DNA of 64,000 bases from Gonocerus acuteangulatus (lineage: Eukaryota; Arthropoda; Insecta; Hemiptera; Coreidae), in the NCBI GenBank assembly GCA_946811695.1, contig OX328124.1:29568148-29632147 (forward strand). Direction: 5' to 3'. Positions 24,900 to 37,409 of this stretch are shown here, piece by piece (position 1 is the stretch's first letter; each line of letters starts with the position of its first letter). The notes under the pieces are model-generated. The model was not told the DNA's origin and did not search any database. It saw only the letters and a list, made by a program, of their open reading frames with translations. A program made the position numbers and the translations under genes.

Positions 24900-25135
24900 G
24901 TTTCCGGCCTGGGATAGAAGGAAAGGTGAAAGAAAAAAAATGGTTTTACTGTTTTTCAATATATTCTCCTCTAAGTTCAACACACTTAATACAACGCTTT
25001 GGCAACATTTCTATACCATGAAAAAAATAATTTTCTTCTTTGTTAAAAAAATGTTCTTCCATTGCTGCTTGGAGCTCTTCGTCGGTGTTAAATCGCCTTC
25101 CACGAAGGTCAGATTTTAACTTTGAGAAAAGGTAG
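24900..25135 (-). pseudogene. mariner-family transposase, C-terminal fragment
   Basis: On the minus strand the frame reads KLKSDLRGRRFNTDEELQAA, then a variable stretch, then LPKRCIKCVELRGEYIEKQ to a stop at about 24946. LxxDLRGRRFxxDEE...KCxELxGxYxEK is the C-terminal block of mariner transposases, downstream of the third catalytic aspartate. The following AAAAACAGTAAAACC stretch is typical of the mariner 3' region. The D,D34D catalytic core is absent. An A-rich tract at 25141-25170 marks the break. Confidence 0.7.
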
Positions 25136-25489
25136 AAAAGAAAAAAAAAAAAAAAAAATAAAAAAAAATAACCAATAATAATGTTATTAAAATGAATCGA
25201 ATGCCAAATTATTGATGTATTTACGGACAACGGATATAAACTCATAAATTGTCCAGATACGCGGGAATGACTAAAACATGTTGTAATTATCCATTTGCGA
25301 TTAAAACCTGCTTTGGGTTGTGATTTTGGGCGATCGATTTCATTAAGTTCTAACAAAAAATGAAGTTAATTAAAATTCGATCTATGAAGTTTACAGTTCT
25401 GTATAATTAGTTGATAAGTTCACAAATACTGAAACAACTTTTATTTAGATTATAAAAAGTTGACGCTATTTTTTATTATGTATTTTACC

Positions 25490-25685
25490 TGGCAGAAGGT
25501 CAAATATCATGACGTGGCTCTGCCTGCACCATATTCTCTAAGGTCGAGGGTGTAATTTTTATTTTAATATATCTTGAAAAGATGTCAGGGAGACGAGAAA
25601 CATGCTGAGCAAAATAAAGAAATAGTAATGAATGGTATGTAGTTAATGAAATTTGACCTTCTGCCATACAAAATACATAACTTTT
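25490..25685 (+). mobile_element. Penelope-like 3' terminal fragment with degenerate hammerhead
   Basis: It shares GACGTGGCYCTRCCTGC, TTCTCTAAGGT and GAGAAACATGC blocks, in order, with 17800-17925. The core is decayed (TTGAAAA instead of CUGANGA). The fragment is bounded by inverted GGCAGAAGGTCAAAT / ATTTGACCTTCTGCC. Confidence 0.5.
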
Positions 25686-27257
25686 ACTTCTGAAATGATT
25701 GGCGTAGTTGCCCTCCTTAGTGGATCATCTGCAATACGAACCATAATACTTCTTACCCTTGTGGTATTGCCTGTAGATGCATGAGTGTATGTTTATACTG
25801 CAGAAAGAATGACAAATGTATTCTAAGTAGGAATACATTTACATCTGATGACGTTGATTGGAGATATCTTCTATTTCACATCTAAAATGAACGTCTATTT
25901 TACTGAATGTTTGCGCAAGCTTGACTATGCTGACGTAATTGTGACTTGAGTCTTTCATAGCTCCGGCTTCAACAGTCACACAGCACACCTCTTGTTCTGC
26001 CTTTAAAACTTTATTGTGGGTTTTATATCGTAAAAGCACAAAAATCGACCCTTTGACTGTTTGTTTTTAATCGTCTATTAGTTGTTTTACAGATACTTGA
26101 GCTGTAATGGAGAGGCCCTTGGCCCCCCTAGTCAAGCCACTCCTATCTAGTTAATTGACCGGATATTATCAATTAGATCTATTGTACACCCGGTTTGTCT
26201 CTGTCTTAAAGCGCTATACATTTAGTGTTGTAGACTGTTCACTCAACCCAATGAACGGGTGGTGAGTCGGATCAGCTTACCGATGGTTAGGGAAGAAAGA
26301 AAAGCAATTTTCTTATTTTATTGCAGAAACTGCGTAACCCTTCCATAATGTATTTATTTATCCATAGTATAATTTGAAAAGCTCAGAATAGACCCTCCGA
26401 GGTAATATTACAGTGACAGATGGCAACAGATCACTTTATCAGATGTAAATGTATTCCAAGTTAGTATAGGTTTGTCATTCATTTCTGAGGTGTACATAAC
26501 ATCTTCCCTCACTCTCATATCTTATGGCAGGTACTCTCTCAGCTAATCGCCACACTGCAATTCGCCTGAAAGTTTCTTAGCTATTTCCCTATCATGCATA
26601 TCTGTGGTGTAATTTTGGAAGCTTTGAAAAAATACTGTTAATACTATGGTACGGTGCTATCACTTCCGAAAATTCATGCTTAGCCTTTTGTGGGGGTTTT
26701 ATCGAAATTTACGCTTCAATCTTAACACCGTTTTCAATATATACGAAAAATACCAATCTGCTCGTTTCGTTGTATATAATTATTTTCTTCTTCTATAACC
26801 TCTTCTCCGAATGTAATTGATCTTCTTATCATATTTTATATGTAAAAACATTTAATAAATATTCATTATTTCATCATTTTTCATTATCCAAATTTCCATC
26901 TTTCCCAATTGTTGTGAATATGGTTATAAATGTCGCCGAAAATTGTTTCATTCAATGCCCTATAACTTTCAAAAAGTTACTTGGAAGCATATGAACGCCA
27001 AATCGTTTACGCAAAGATTTTTTGACCTTTCGTTTTTTTGCGCCAAATTTCTTTGGAATCGTTTTGTACTTGGATAATTTTATAGATGGGAGGGCGCCGT
27101 GTTTATACATATGTGTATTTGAATTCAGCTTACAGCAATAAAACGTGGACAACCCCGTATGCACTTTCGGATCACTGGCTATTGATGGATTGGAAATAAG
27201 TGAGACTTGTAGATAATCTGCATTTACTACCGCCCTAAAAATATTATTGAAAGCGAC

Positions 27258-27292
<35 letters not shown>

Positions 27293-27859
27293 AATTGTGT
27301 AATCCCTATTGTCATTTGGGGGATTGCTCTCATACATAAAAACAATAAATGATTTAATCATGAGCGAAAAGGACAAGGAATTACGATACTTAGTTCATCG
27401 TATAGAATTCATAATGTTGGTAAGGGTGGTTGGTGGCTTTTATTGAGAACAAAAGTAAAGCCTGTGGAAACCTGTAGATACCCGCTCGAAAATCTGAATT
27501 GTGTATAAAAAAAAACGGTATAATTTAAATAAATTATTTATTATTAATTATTTATTCACCACGTCCCCCCCCCCCAGGCCCATTTTAAAAAAATGAATAA
27601 TTTATTTATTTATCAATTTGTTTATGGCTGTTCAAACACACTTGAAAAATGTATAAGCCTGATCATTCAAATGAAGCAACATAATATGTTATGTTATATG
27701 TTACATACACATTATGTTTATGGAAAGTTGACGACAGATTAACTAACTTTATTTGGTATTAATTAAAAATTAATTTAGAGCATTCGATAAATTACGCATA
27801 AAGGGGTTAAATTCTGGTTTATTATTTTAAAAATTTCTTGGGCTTTAGGGTGTTATGCG

Positions 27860-27899
<40 letters not shown>

Positions 27900-27973
27900 T
27901 CATTATTCTTATTTGTATCTCAATCTTATTATTATTATTTTAAACTTTAATTATTTATTTTTTTATTTTGCAG
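25686..27973. other. Gene-free AT-rich stretch before the first visible pum exon
   Basis: No exon is recognised. It contains a poly-T tract (about 27260-27288), a C run near 27566 and a (TA)n tract at about 27860-27897. The last 20 bases form a T-rich polypyrimidine tract ending in TTTTGCAG, the acceptor for the exon at 27974. Confidence 0.5.
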
Positions 27974-28088
27974 ATTGCAACGTCAGCAAAAAAGCTGTGG
28001 GGGGTAGAAGAAGCGAAAGACGAACCGAAAGGCATACTTAATTTAAACGAACATCAAATGTGGAGAGATTCTACTTGGAGCACGTCTG
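27974..28088 (+). CDS. pum: Pumilio, N-terminal-region coding exon (first in window)
   Basis: The exon is preceded by a T-rich tract and CAG, and followed by GTGAGT. It encodes 38 codons plus one base (phase 0 in, phase 1 out). The peptide contains KKLWG, an acidic EEAKDEPKGIL segment and MWRDSTWSTS. This matches the conserved pre-RNA-binding block of animal Pumilio proteins (KKLW/FE...KGI...QWRDSAWGTS in vertebrates). Pumilio is a cytoplasmic Puf-family RNA-binding translational repressor acting on 3' UTRs. Its eight Puf repeats are encoded far downstream, outside the window. There is no initiator codon in this exon, so at least one upstream coding exon must exist. It was not found in 1-27973. 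Confidence 0.9.
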
Positions 28089-28825
28089 GTGAGTAATAAT
28101 ATTTAAGTAAATAGTTTTAAATATCAGAGACAACTTGTTGCATAATGCATTCAAGTGCAGATTTACAAAATGAAGAATGAGAACTGCATCTAAAAAAAAA
28201 GAGGCGTTTTCTAACTCAATTTGTTAATAAATAACTAATAAATTATTACATGAACAAATAAATTATATGTATTGACATGTTTAATTTCGTGGTGATCACG
28301 TTTGTGGTTTCATGACACCTGGACTCACCGGACCTCCACTTATATGTATTAATATTATACAATATCTCATCGTTGCTTCGGATCTTAAAATATTCGTTGT
28401 CCCTTTCTTTTATTTTTTATAGTACCAATAATTCCCTTTGTTCGATAGGTATTCCTATAAAAATAGAACGCCATAAAATGGCTAATTGTATGGCATTTCC
28501 AAGTAATCTTATCGAATTTATGATTGAGACAATCATGAAATAGGCTTTCCATAATATCCTATTCGAGATTTTAGGAATAATGTTTCTTCTTTAAGTTGTC
28601 ACACAACACTTTCAAGGGCCCTGGAGTTTTTACAAATGCATCACTTAGTTATCACTATTATTTTTTAATAAAATAATGTTTAATTTTACTATTAAAATTT
28701 TAAGAAAATATATTTTTTCTTAAAATGATATTGAAAGTTGTCACTTTTCGGTGAGAAGGGGGCTATAAAAATAGTCGAGTATAAAATTGATAAAGAGATA
28801 TTCAAACATCTCAAAGATAAAGGAC
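28089..28825. other. Start of pum intron 1, no recognised element
   Basis: Begins with the donor GTGAGTAATA. The rest is AT-rich without recognisable repeats. The intron extends to 46272 and hosts the elements listed below. Confidence 0.6.
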
Positions 28826-29190
28826 GTGTTGTTCATCGGGGTTCGGTCTTTTGATTAAATAAGAACTAAATTTTATAGTTAAAACGCGTTTATTAACGCC
28901 AACGTTTCGGCTTGATAAACAAGCCTTCTTCAGGGCTATGGAGGAGAGGGAGAACTGTCCCGTTTCATGGAGGCTACATTTCTGAATAGTAGAATAGTAA
29001 GTAGAAATGCAGGCTCCACGAAACGGGGCAGTTCTCTCTCTCCTCCGTAGCCCTCGAAGAAGGCTTGATTATCAAGCCGAAACGTTTGCATTAATAAAAG
29101 CGCATTTTAACTATAAAGTTTTGTTCTTATTTAATCAGAAGACCCCTAACCCCGATAAACACCTCTATATCTCAACGGTCGACTACATCT
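28826..29190. mobile_element. Fold-back element with hammerhead-like core in pum intron 1
   Basis: The left end TCATCGGGGTTCGGTCTTTT is mirrored at the right by AGAAGACCCCTAACCCCGAT. Inner arms (TCCATAGCCCTGAAGAAGGC on minus, CCTCCGTAGCCCTCGAAGAAG on plus) flank an AGAATAGTAAGTAG centre. The left core is intact in consensus; the right core has an extra C (CTCGAAGA). Confidence 0.6.
28899..28933 (-). ncRNA. Hammerhead-like core, consensus-intact copy
   Basis: On the minus strand: CTGAAGA, stem GGCTTG/CAAGCC with a TTTAT loop, GAAACGTT, then GGC. The GCC immediately 5' of the core pairs with this GGC as helix I. The predicted cleavage site obeys the UH rule. Helix III is 2 bp. Confidence 0.5.
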
Positions 29191-30009
29191 TCTCAAAAAA
29201 TCTCAAAGAAAAATAAACAAACCCAATGAGGGACACTTAAGTGATTCTTTTCTTTTAAGACGTGTGGTATATTTCATATGCTATGTAGTATGGTTGCTTG
29301 GCAACAAAATCAAAAGACTGTTTTGTTGTGTTATATCTTGTTACAAAATACATTCTTCAATTCTGTTCTCATTAATCCTTCTCTTTATTGATTACATTCA
29401 TCAAGTTACAACATTCTGGCGACGAGGATTGAAAAAAAAAAGGATTGTTTTACTTATGTGTGTTAGGTAGGTTCAGTTTCAATTGATTTATTCCATCAAC
29501 GAAGATGGATTTTTAGAAGAGATAAATTATTAAAATACGTGATTATGTTCATGAAATATTCTTTCCGTTTGCAGTCCTTCTTTTTTGATTGTGATATATG
29601 TTTCATTTAATAGAGTATTCTCTTTAATCATGTGTAGAGATAATTGAGCATACTTCTGGAAAAGAAATATTTAGTTTTAGACTTTGTAAAAATTCTCTCT
29701 TTCTTTGTTTTCTGCCTGAATAAAGTAACTGAGAGAGAGTTTAATATGAAACTATGGGCGAACCTTCTGGTGAGCGGCCAACCGACAAGGCAGGTATCTA
29801 TATTAAGCTTCTATGTGGCTTTATTACGCTCGCCATGGCTTTCATGTTCAGCCTTACAACTTTCTTACGCACTTCAAAATTCTCCAATAAAGAAGTATTT
29901 TCAAACCAACATGTTATTTTTGGTAAGTAATCAATGCTCCATTTTACAGTACTGAGGGTTTTTTTATCGACTTTGTTTGCGAGTACTTACTAAATTAAAA
30001 TTAACCGTC
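29191..30009. other. Intron stretch, no supported gene
   Basis: Contains a codon-like stretch (about 29744-29920) followed by a strong donor-like TTTG|GTAAGT at about 29921. No homology is recognised, and no paired acceptor is convincing. Confidence 0.3.
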
Positions 30010-30305
30010 AAAGTGATGGGAAGTGATGGATTCGGCTAAGAACAAAAATCAGAGGGGTTTGAAGCTGGGAGACCTAATTGGCCTTTTTCAGTTTTATGAA
30101 ACCTGGATAACTTAGTGGATGTAAAAAAAAAGTTTATTATTAAAATTATTTTAATTTTTGCGACGTTTCGGCTTGGCATGCAAGTGGATGCTACATTTCT
30201 CGAAGAGGGAAAAATGTAAACTTTACAAAACGGAACAGTTCTCCCTGGCCTGCGTAGCCCTGGAGAAGGCTTACATGTCACGTCGAACCGTTGGCAAAAA
30301 CAAAA
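30010..30305. mobile_element. Decayed fold-back element relic
   Basis: It shares GGATTCGGCTAAGAAC, CGACGTTTCGGCTTGGCATG and CCCTGGAGAAGGCTTACATG blocks with the other fold-back elements. Core residues are mutated (TGGAGA, GAACCG), so it looks inactive. Confidence 0.45.
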
Positions 30306-30335
30306 ATCATTTTAGTTAATAGTAAATTAGTGTTT

Positions 30336-30471
30336 TTAGCGCGGTTCCTCCCTCCCTTCATAGGAAGGAACCCCGGTTATAAGGTTGATCTCATGAAACA
30401 ATCCGGAAGTGCGAACTAGAAAATTTTGCGTTTCAGAACCCCTAGAGAGACCGAAAATGACGGTGGTTCAA

Positions 30472-30525
<54 letters not shown>

Positions 30526-32279
30526 ATATATATATTTGTCTGTTCGCTGTCTAGGTCCCAGACGAATGGTCCGATTTTGATGAAATTTGGTACAAAAATC
30601 TTTCGTCTAATTTGAAAGGTCAAGTTCGTTAACCAGCAGAATCCGCCCACCGGAACATGGTTTTTGGAGCGAATGTCGCGCGAAAAAAATCGTTCCGCTT
30701 GCTTCATATGCTTGCAAGTACTCGTTTTACAGGCTTCTGGGCCTAGGAAAACGAATGAAGCCATTTTTAAGGAGATAGCTTTAACCGTTTTCGAGAAAAT
30801 TAGAAAAATAGTTGTTGAATAACGTTTTTGGTGTGGGTACTTAGAATCATGGGATTCAGTTGAAACATTTTCTGCATGTTCAAATACCATTAAAACTAAT
30901 ATTTTGAAATTTTGGTTACGTTTGGAGTTAAGGAAGGGTTAGAATAAAATATGTTATTAACAGACATGAAAAGTTTTGGTAACTTTGTATACTTTCCTTA
31001 ATATCTCGAAAACGGTTGAAAATCTTGGTAAGCGGAAGGTTACGATTCGAAAGCTTACTAAATGCTCTACAAAAAGTGCGACTCGCAGGAACTGCGTCAA
31101 CTTATCGCGGTTACGTACATTTTGAAGAAATGGAATAGATTAGCATTACAAATCACAGGAAACTGAGAGTAGCCAACTTACACAGAAGCGGATAATTCTT
31201 AATCTGTAGAAGTCAATACAATTATGTACTGAAAACGTACTTACTCTTCGACTACTGCTGAGAAGGATCTATTCTAAACAACCAAAAATTCGTTGTCATT
31301 TTAAGTAGCTTGTTTTACTAGTAAATTCGTTTTACTGTAATAATCAACTGTAAATATGTGCTTCATGGCGAATAAAATTCCATTCTGACGTGGGTTAAAT
31401 CTTTCTATAAAATAAGAAATAACGATAACTACAGTTAGAGGATATGAGGAAGGTTATATAGACCGGAGAATTCAAAACAAACTACGTCATCATGATTAGC
31501 CACTGCCATCTTGATTACCACAGCCACTCCAAACTTACCAATACCTTTCACCGTTTCTTAGCTTATTTTACTACAATACTAATTTTAGTGATAAATGCAA
31601 TTTAAAACAAGAAACAACCAATTAAAAAGTGAGTTAAGCAAAGATAAAAATCCTTTCAAAACAAACACTTTTTACGTTTTAAGCGCTTATATCTCTGATT
31701 GACGTTGCCCCATCGAATATTGCTTCAGGACCTTTTTTGTAGAGAATTTAGTAAGCATTCGAATGGTCAACTTCGAGTTAGCACGATTTCCCAACCGTAA
31801 TCGAGATATTTACGAAAAATGTATGAAGATCTGAAAACTTTTCTCGTCTATTAATAAAATAATTTTTTTCGCATACTTTCTTAACTCCAAATATAACCAA
31901 AATTTAAACATCTTAGTTGGGATTAATTTCCAAGTTGTAGAAAGTATTTCAATTGAATCCCGCGATTCTAAGTACTCAAAAATATAATGACATACAAAAA
32001 CATTGATTTCACTTTTCTCAGGAACGGTTACAGATATCGCCTTAAAAATGGTTTCATTCGTTTCCTTTTGTTAAGAAACCTATAAAACAAGTACCTGCAA
32101 GCATATAAACTCAAAAACGTAAGCGTTACGATTTTTTTTGCGCGAATTTCGCCCCAAACACTTTCTTTTAGTGGGCGGATTCTGCTGGTTAACTAACTTG
32201 ACCTTTCAAATTAGACGACAGATTTTTGTACGAAATTTCGTTAAAATCGGACCATTTTTGAGCTTGCTAGAACAGACAA

Positions 32280-32342
<63 letters not shown>

Positions 32343-32898
32343 CAAATTTGGGCCACCTATATTTTCGTGATCTATAGGGTCTGAAACGTGAAAGTTTCTA
32401 GTCGGCACTTCCGGATTGCGTCATGAGGTCAACCTCATAAGCGGGTTCTCCCTATGGAGATAGGGAGTAACCGCGCTAAAATATTCTAAAGAAAGTTTTG
32501 ATTAGGCGATTTTATTCGGAGAAATAAGTGCTTAAAACTTTAAACTAATTGATTTAGTTTATTCGAACGGTTCTTTTTGTCTGTTTTTATTCCTTGTTAT
32601 TTTTTAATTGCTTATAGTTGGATAATGTATTTGACAATAAAATTGGTTAAGTAAAATAAGAAAAATAATTTATTGTTAGAAATATAGCTTTCAAAGATAG
32701 ATAATCGAAGAATTGGTGACAATTTTCAACTGCGGAGCCTTTCTAGGGTTGGCCGACCCATCCAGGTAAGATCATAAATCAAGACCTTTCGAGGAAGGTG
32801 GAACCAAAATAATAAAAGTTTCTATTTTAATCTTTCCAAATGGGACTAGAGATAAGAACGGAACCGCGCTAAGATGATGCAGTTCCTGTGAGTCGGAC
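30336..32898 (-). mobile_element. Family B element hosting a second family B copy
   Basis: The minus-strand 3' end lies at the left (TTAGCGCGGTTCC with a GGTTCCT/AGGAACC hairpin, 30336-30375). The 5' tip lies at the right (TAAGATGATGCAGTTCCTGT then GAGTCGGAC, ending at about 32898). The host sequence breaks at GCTCTACAAAAA (31075) and resumes at ATTCTAAAGAAAGTTTTG (32483). A TA tract lies at about 30474-30535. Confidence 0.65.
31076..32479 (+). mobile_element. Nested family B element, opposite orientation
   Basis: A complete copy from GTGCGACTCGCAGGAACTGC (tip mutated from TCCG to TGCG) to the hairpin CTCCCTAT/ATAGGGAG and GTAACCGCGCTAA. It is collinear with 15991-17452, with scattered substitutions and small indels. 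A TA tract lies at about 32281-32338. Confidence 0.7.
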
Positions 32899-33034
32899 TT
32901 TTTTTAGGTGTGGTTTGATTGGAGGAGGTGGCTAGCTGTGCGTGGTTCCTCCTGTCTCTCATTGTTAAGACCCCTCCGGCACTAAAACGGCTCGTTCTGA
33001 ATTACGTATGTTTTATTTTCACATAGAATAATGA

Positions 33035-33244
33035 AACCACCCTTACTAATGGACCTATTTAGTTTATTTTTATCTTTCCATGGGCACGACTTATGCCAAT
33101 TTTGGTTGCAATTGAACACCAATGTCAGTTAAAATTTTTGTCAGGAATACGCCCCCTTTAAGTGGACCGATTTTACTAGTTAACGAACTATGGGAATACA
33201 GTATACCACCTTTCGTGGCGAAAAAACACATTATGACTGCAGTG

Positions 33245-33308
<64 letters not shown>

Positions 33309-33310
33309 TG
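33035..33310 (+). mobile_element. Diverged family A-like fragment with (TA)n
   Basis: Recognisable blocks are GACCTATTTAGTTTATTTTT, AGTGGACCGATTTTACTAGT, TAACGAACT and TTTCGTGGCGAAAAAAC, followed by a TA tract (about 33250-33305). Order and orientation are as in family A, but the sequence is much more diverged and both ends are missing. Confidence 0.45.
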
Positions 33311-33404
33311 TCTATTAGATAACTAAATTCTTTTATGTGGATTTCCATCCTCGATAGCTACATACATTCCTTCTGAATGTCCTACAACAGGCACTTCTTT
33401 AACT

Positions 33405-33510
33405 TTTCGAAGACAAGGTATAGTTGGGATTCGGCTAGGAGAAAAACGTCAGACTTTCAGGAAGAGATCTGTATACCTTGTCTTCGTATCTCTGCAACGG
33501 CTAACTATTT
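33405..33510. mobile_element. Short fold-back relic
   Basis: GAAGACAAGGTATA (about 33409-33422) is mirrored by TATACCTTGTCTTC (about 33471-33485). GTTGGGATTCGGCTAGGAGA, as in the 37.4 kb element, lies between them. Confidence 0.45.
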
Positions 33511-35250
33511 CCATCTTCATTATTTTCTTTAACTTTTATTAAATTAAAACATTATTTCAATTGGTCTGTCACATAAAAATAATCAATGAAAACTGTATGA
33601 AGGGTAAAGAATATAAATTCATTATATTCAATTTCTGAAAAAGAAAAAAAAATAATGAATAAAAAAATTACAAAATAAAAAATTAAAATTAAAAAAAAAA
33701 TAATAATATTAATATAAAATAAAATAAATAATTAAATCAAACCAAATAATTGATTTAATAATTTAATGTATAGAATATAAGAAAATAAAGAATGACAAAT
33801 TGCGATAGTAATAAATAATAATTTTTTTTTTTATTGCAAGAAGAAAATCATTATTTTGTGTGAATTGTAGGATATTTAATATAATGACTTTATTTTAAAT
33901 TTTGAAGCCTCTCCTGACACTTTGTTGAATAGTAATGACCTTATGCCCCAGATGTACCTGTTGCTAGGTAGGACTTATTAAGGCAACATCCATGCTGTAG
34001 CTACCACCGTGTTGCTTCCTGATTTTATTGACTAGATTTTACATTAGTTGTCCGTGTTAATTATTCCATCTTAGTAACAGCATCTTGTTCTATCTTAGTA
34101 GTTCATTTTTATTGTTAATTTAGTTCTTTTATGATAGACGAATAATTAATTACCTTTACGAAACCATGACCGTCCTTTTTCTATAGGTGCATTGTTACTT
34201 TGAATACATTATTTAAATACGTTTAATCTACGTTCTCCGTTCTAAATTAATAGCATTTTTTTTCAAGCTAGATTTATCATGGCAGATGGTTTTCTCAAAT
34301 GTAAGAATCCGATGTTTGGGTTCCGTTAATTTAAGTATTAATCGGGGAAACACATTTTGACATCTAGAATGTTTTGTTCTAAATGTAAGGACTGTAATTT
34401 TTGGAAAATATAAATCTTACATATAAACTATGGACATGTGTAACAGTTTTAGTTTTCCTTAGTTTCCTGTAAACGTCACATTTTGTCTTCTTTTTCGGCT
34501 TATTAATATTAGGCTATTGGCGCCAGGCTGTTTACAGGTTCCCACCCTTGGCAAAGGTTCGTATTTTTCTCGGCGTTCACCCATTCACTTATCGTTCTGA
34601 ACATTGCGACGTTCGTTAACCCGTGTATTTAGACGTTCGGTTAGTCGTATTATTTTCCTTGATTTAAATTAACTATTTTCTTATCAAGCAGTTAGAAAGT
34701 CTAATGGTTTTCTGACACATTTGTTCATGCAGGCGTATTAGCGATATGCCATTAATGGAGTATTTTCTTTTTGGTTAGTTGTACGCACTGCTTTTCCCAT
34801 ATAATTGTAATTTTATTTTCAAATAATGATTTGGGGCGTAGTCTTTATACACAATTTTAAATTATTCTAGTTATATATATTTATTTATTTTATTTTAAGT
34901 GCTTCGTATTTAGTTATATATAAATGTTAATAAAGAGAGGAGGTATTGTAGAAGTGGAAAGAATAAATCACTGAGCCTTAATTCGAAGAATGCTGATTTG
35001 GATGAACTCAGTTTACAGAATCTAACAACAGCTGCTTACGCTAGAGAATCTCTCATCAGCAATCCTCAAAGAAAGGATGAGAAAACTTTCTGAGGCAATC
35101 TCATTCCAAGATTAAATATCATCAGCTGACATCTAGTCCAAAGGCGGAAATCCTATTATATAATACTGATGATATTTGGACCTAAGAAGGAAATACTATT
35201 TTAATGGCCGAAGGAAATAGAATTGCGGAAAGAACTGTCTTGCAGAAGTA
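33511..35250. other. Gene-free, extremely AT-rich intron stretch
   Basis: Dominated by A/T runs (33640-33760 almost entirely A and T). No exon, SINE or terminal repeat is recognised. Confidence 0.4.
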
Positions 35251-35254
35251 ATAT

Positions 35255-35877
35255 GATACTAGCTGTTACCCAGTGTGCCTTGCTACACCTACTTTCTGCC
35301 TATGACTCTCCCCGTATCAAGATCTACTTGTACCCAAATACGTCAAAATCGGTCAAACGATGTGAATTTGTTTATATCTGTATTTCTATCTGTTGAAACA
35401 GCCAATAGAGGCCAACACCACAGCAATTCATGAAACAGCCGACAGAAGCCAGCAGGAGCGTGCGAGTAGATAGCTCTTATCAAAGAAAGGCCAGCGTTCC
35501 TTAGTTAGACAGTGACTATTGATATAAAATTGAAATAAACTGCATTACATGTTTATATAATGATGTAAAGTTATCAATGAGTTCGAGTTATTCTAATTAT
35601 CAAGAACATCAACAAATAAATTTGAGACATTATTCAAAATGGTTGTCGATTCAAAATCACCGTCAGAATCTGAATGGTTCAGTGTAACCAATTTTTCTTG
35701 AACAAAACTTTTGACCTTTTGACCAAATATTGAAATTTTACTATCTTGACCCAGCCTAGGAGATTTTCCGTATCAAGACCTACCCCTACCTGTGTGCCAA
35801 GTTTGGTCAAAATCTGTGAAACGGTGTAGATTAGTGTAAGGAACAAACAAACATACGGACAAACAGACAGACTCTTG

Positions 35878-35940
<63 letters not shown>
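35255..35940 (+). mobile_element. Third HINE-like repeat type ending in (TA)n
   Basis: It starts near ATACTAGCTGTTACCCAGTG and includes ACGTCAAAATCGGTCAAACG and, later, TTTGGTCAAAATCTGTGAAA. It ends in AAACAAACATACGGACAAAC followed by a TA tract (about 35881-35938). The module-then-microsatellite layout resembles families A and B, but no terminal hairpin was found, so the assignment is tentative. Confidence 0.35.
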
Positions 35941-35941
<1 letters not shown>

Positions 35942-37024
35942 ACTATCCTGCAGACAGTTCCGTACTAATTCGATGCGCAGAAAAAATTACATAATTGATA
36001 AACAAGGATATATAGATAACAACTGTGCTAACTCTAAATGCAGGTAGCTACAGGTGACGTAGGTAACCTGACTCGTAATCGAAACACCCCACGGAATAAT
36101 GATAAGGCGCATCCAGCGTTGGTTGCAAGCATTTTCTGTTAAGAGCACAGAGTTTGTACTCAAGTACTTGAATGGATTTGGGTTGTGATACTCCCAATAT
36201 TGTACAAGTCCTTGTACAAGTGTAATGAAAATCTTTTATACATCTCATGCGGATACAAGGAAGGCTTATGTTATAAATTGCCCAGCCAAAGGTTGTTATT
36301 CTGTCATGTTGGAAAACAAAATCAACCATTTTTAACTAGTGAACCTCTAAATTTACGAATTGAAATTCTCATATTCCTATAAATGTTCAAAGATTCACCC
36401 TCGTGGCTGAACTCTTTAAAATCGATTTAGTAACGCAGGGCTTGTGGAGTGTTGAAAATACTTTTATTTATGCTAAGAACGTTTCTAAACTAATGATATT
36501 TTAGAGGCAAGCCGAGGAGGGGAAGTTAAGAGTGGATTTATTAGGGGTTCTTATGTTCGATGAAGGAGTTTGTGGCAAGATCTTTTTAGAATTGAGAATA
36601 GATATATCTAACTATCAAAGCTGATAAATAAAAATTATTCTTATTTAAGATTCCAAATATTTACGATTACATTCCTTTTGGACTTTTTTTTTATTATTAA
36701 AAAATGCGCTTTTGCATATCAACTGTTGCTCAGCTGAAGTAGATCCGCATGTATTCCTTCAGCCTCTAATGGCGACTCTAGGATAGGGTTCACGATTTGA
36801 AGTTGTGAGTATTTTGTTTTTATTTCACCTGAAGAAGAAATGAAATAGTGTGAAACTAATGGAGAAAATATTTTTTTCCTATCGGAAAACTTACTTGTTA
36901 CTGGTTCTTTTGTCATATCAAGTTAACCCGTCTCACTCATAATTACAATTTAGTTTGTATTATTTTACCACAAGGATTTGGGGAAAAGGGAAAAAAGTTT
37001 ATTTCATTTAGTCATTAGAAATCA
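35941..37024. other. Gene-free intron stretch
   Basis: No exon or element end is recognised. A 93-codon antisense frame (36048-36329) has no family resemblance. Confidence 0.35.
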
Positions 37025-37266
37025 ATCGCACTAGTATTTCTAATGTGACACAGCTCAAAAATCGGAAATTTTCAGTTATGACTTAGAAAGATATGGCAAA
37101 TATCTCTTTATGAACCATCAAAACTGTATGTACCTACCTTCAGAGCTTGTACACCAAAGGACATTCTTCCTGTCTTAATGTTATTCCTCCTATATAGGCA
37201 AGAGTGACACATTTTCACTTGAGTTATTGTTTGTCTCGTATAATTTTAAAAATATTAGTGCGATAT
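37025..37266 (-). mobile_element. MITE family M1, copy 2
   Basis: Ends ATCGCACTAGTATTTCTAAT and AATATTAGTGCGAT match copy 1. Internal CATCAAAACTGTATGTACCT corresponds to the complement of copy 1, so it lies in opposite orientation. About 242 bp, non-coding. Confidence 0.6.
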
Positions 37267-37409
37267 ATTTAAGACTGCTATAATTTTATATCGTCTGCCT
37301 CTAAAGTAGTAATATATGTTAGTGCCTTTAACAGTGCAAAATTTTACAACACATCTTAATTTTCCGAAGTACACTATTTACTGGTACACATACAGTAATT
37401 TATTTGCCA

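Noticed and set aside
27838..28041. Frame ending in DCNVSKKAVGGRRSERRTERHT
   Set aside because: It overlaps the pum exon out of frame. The adjacent frame starting at 27974 gives conserved Pumilio sequence and proper splice phases.
29744..29955. Codon-like stretch ending at a strong GTAAGT
   Set aside because: Considered as an extra pum or nested-gene exon. No homology and no convincing acceptor, and the neighbouring pum exons already join in frame without it.
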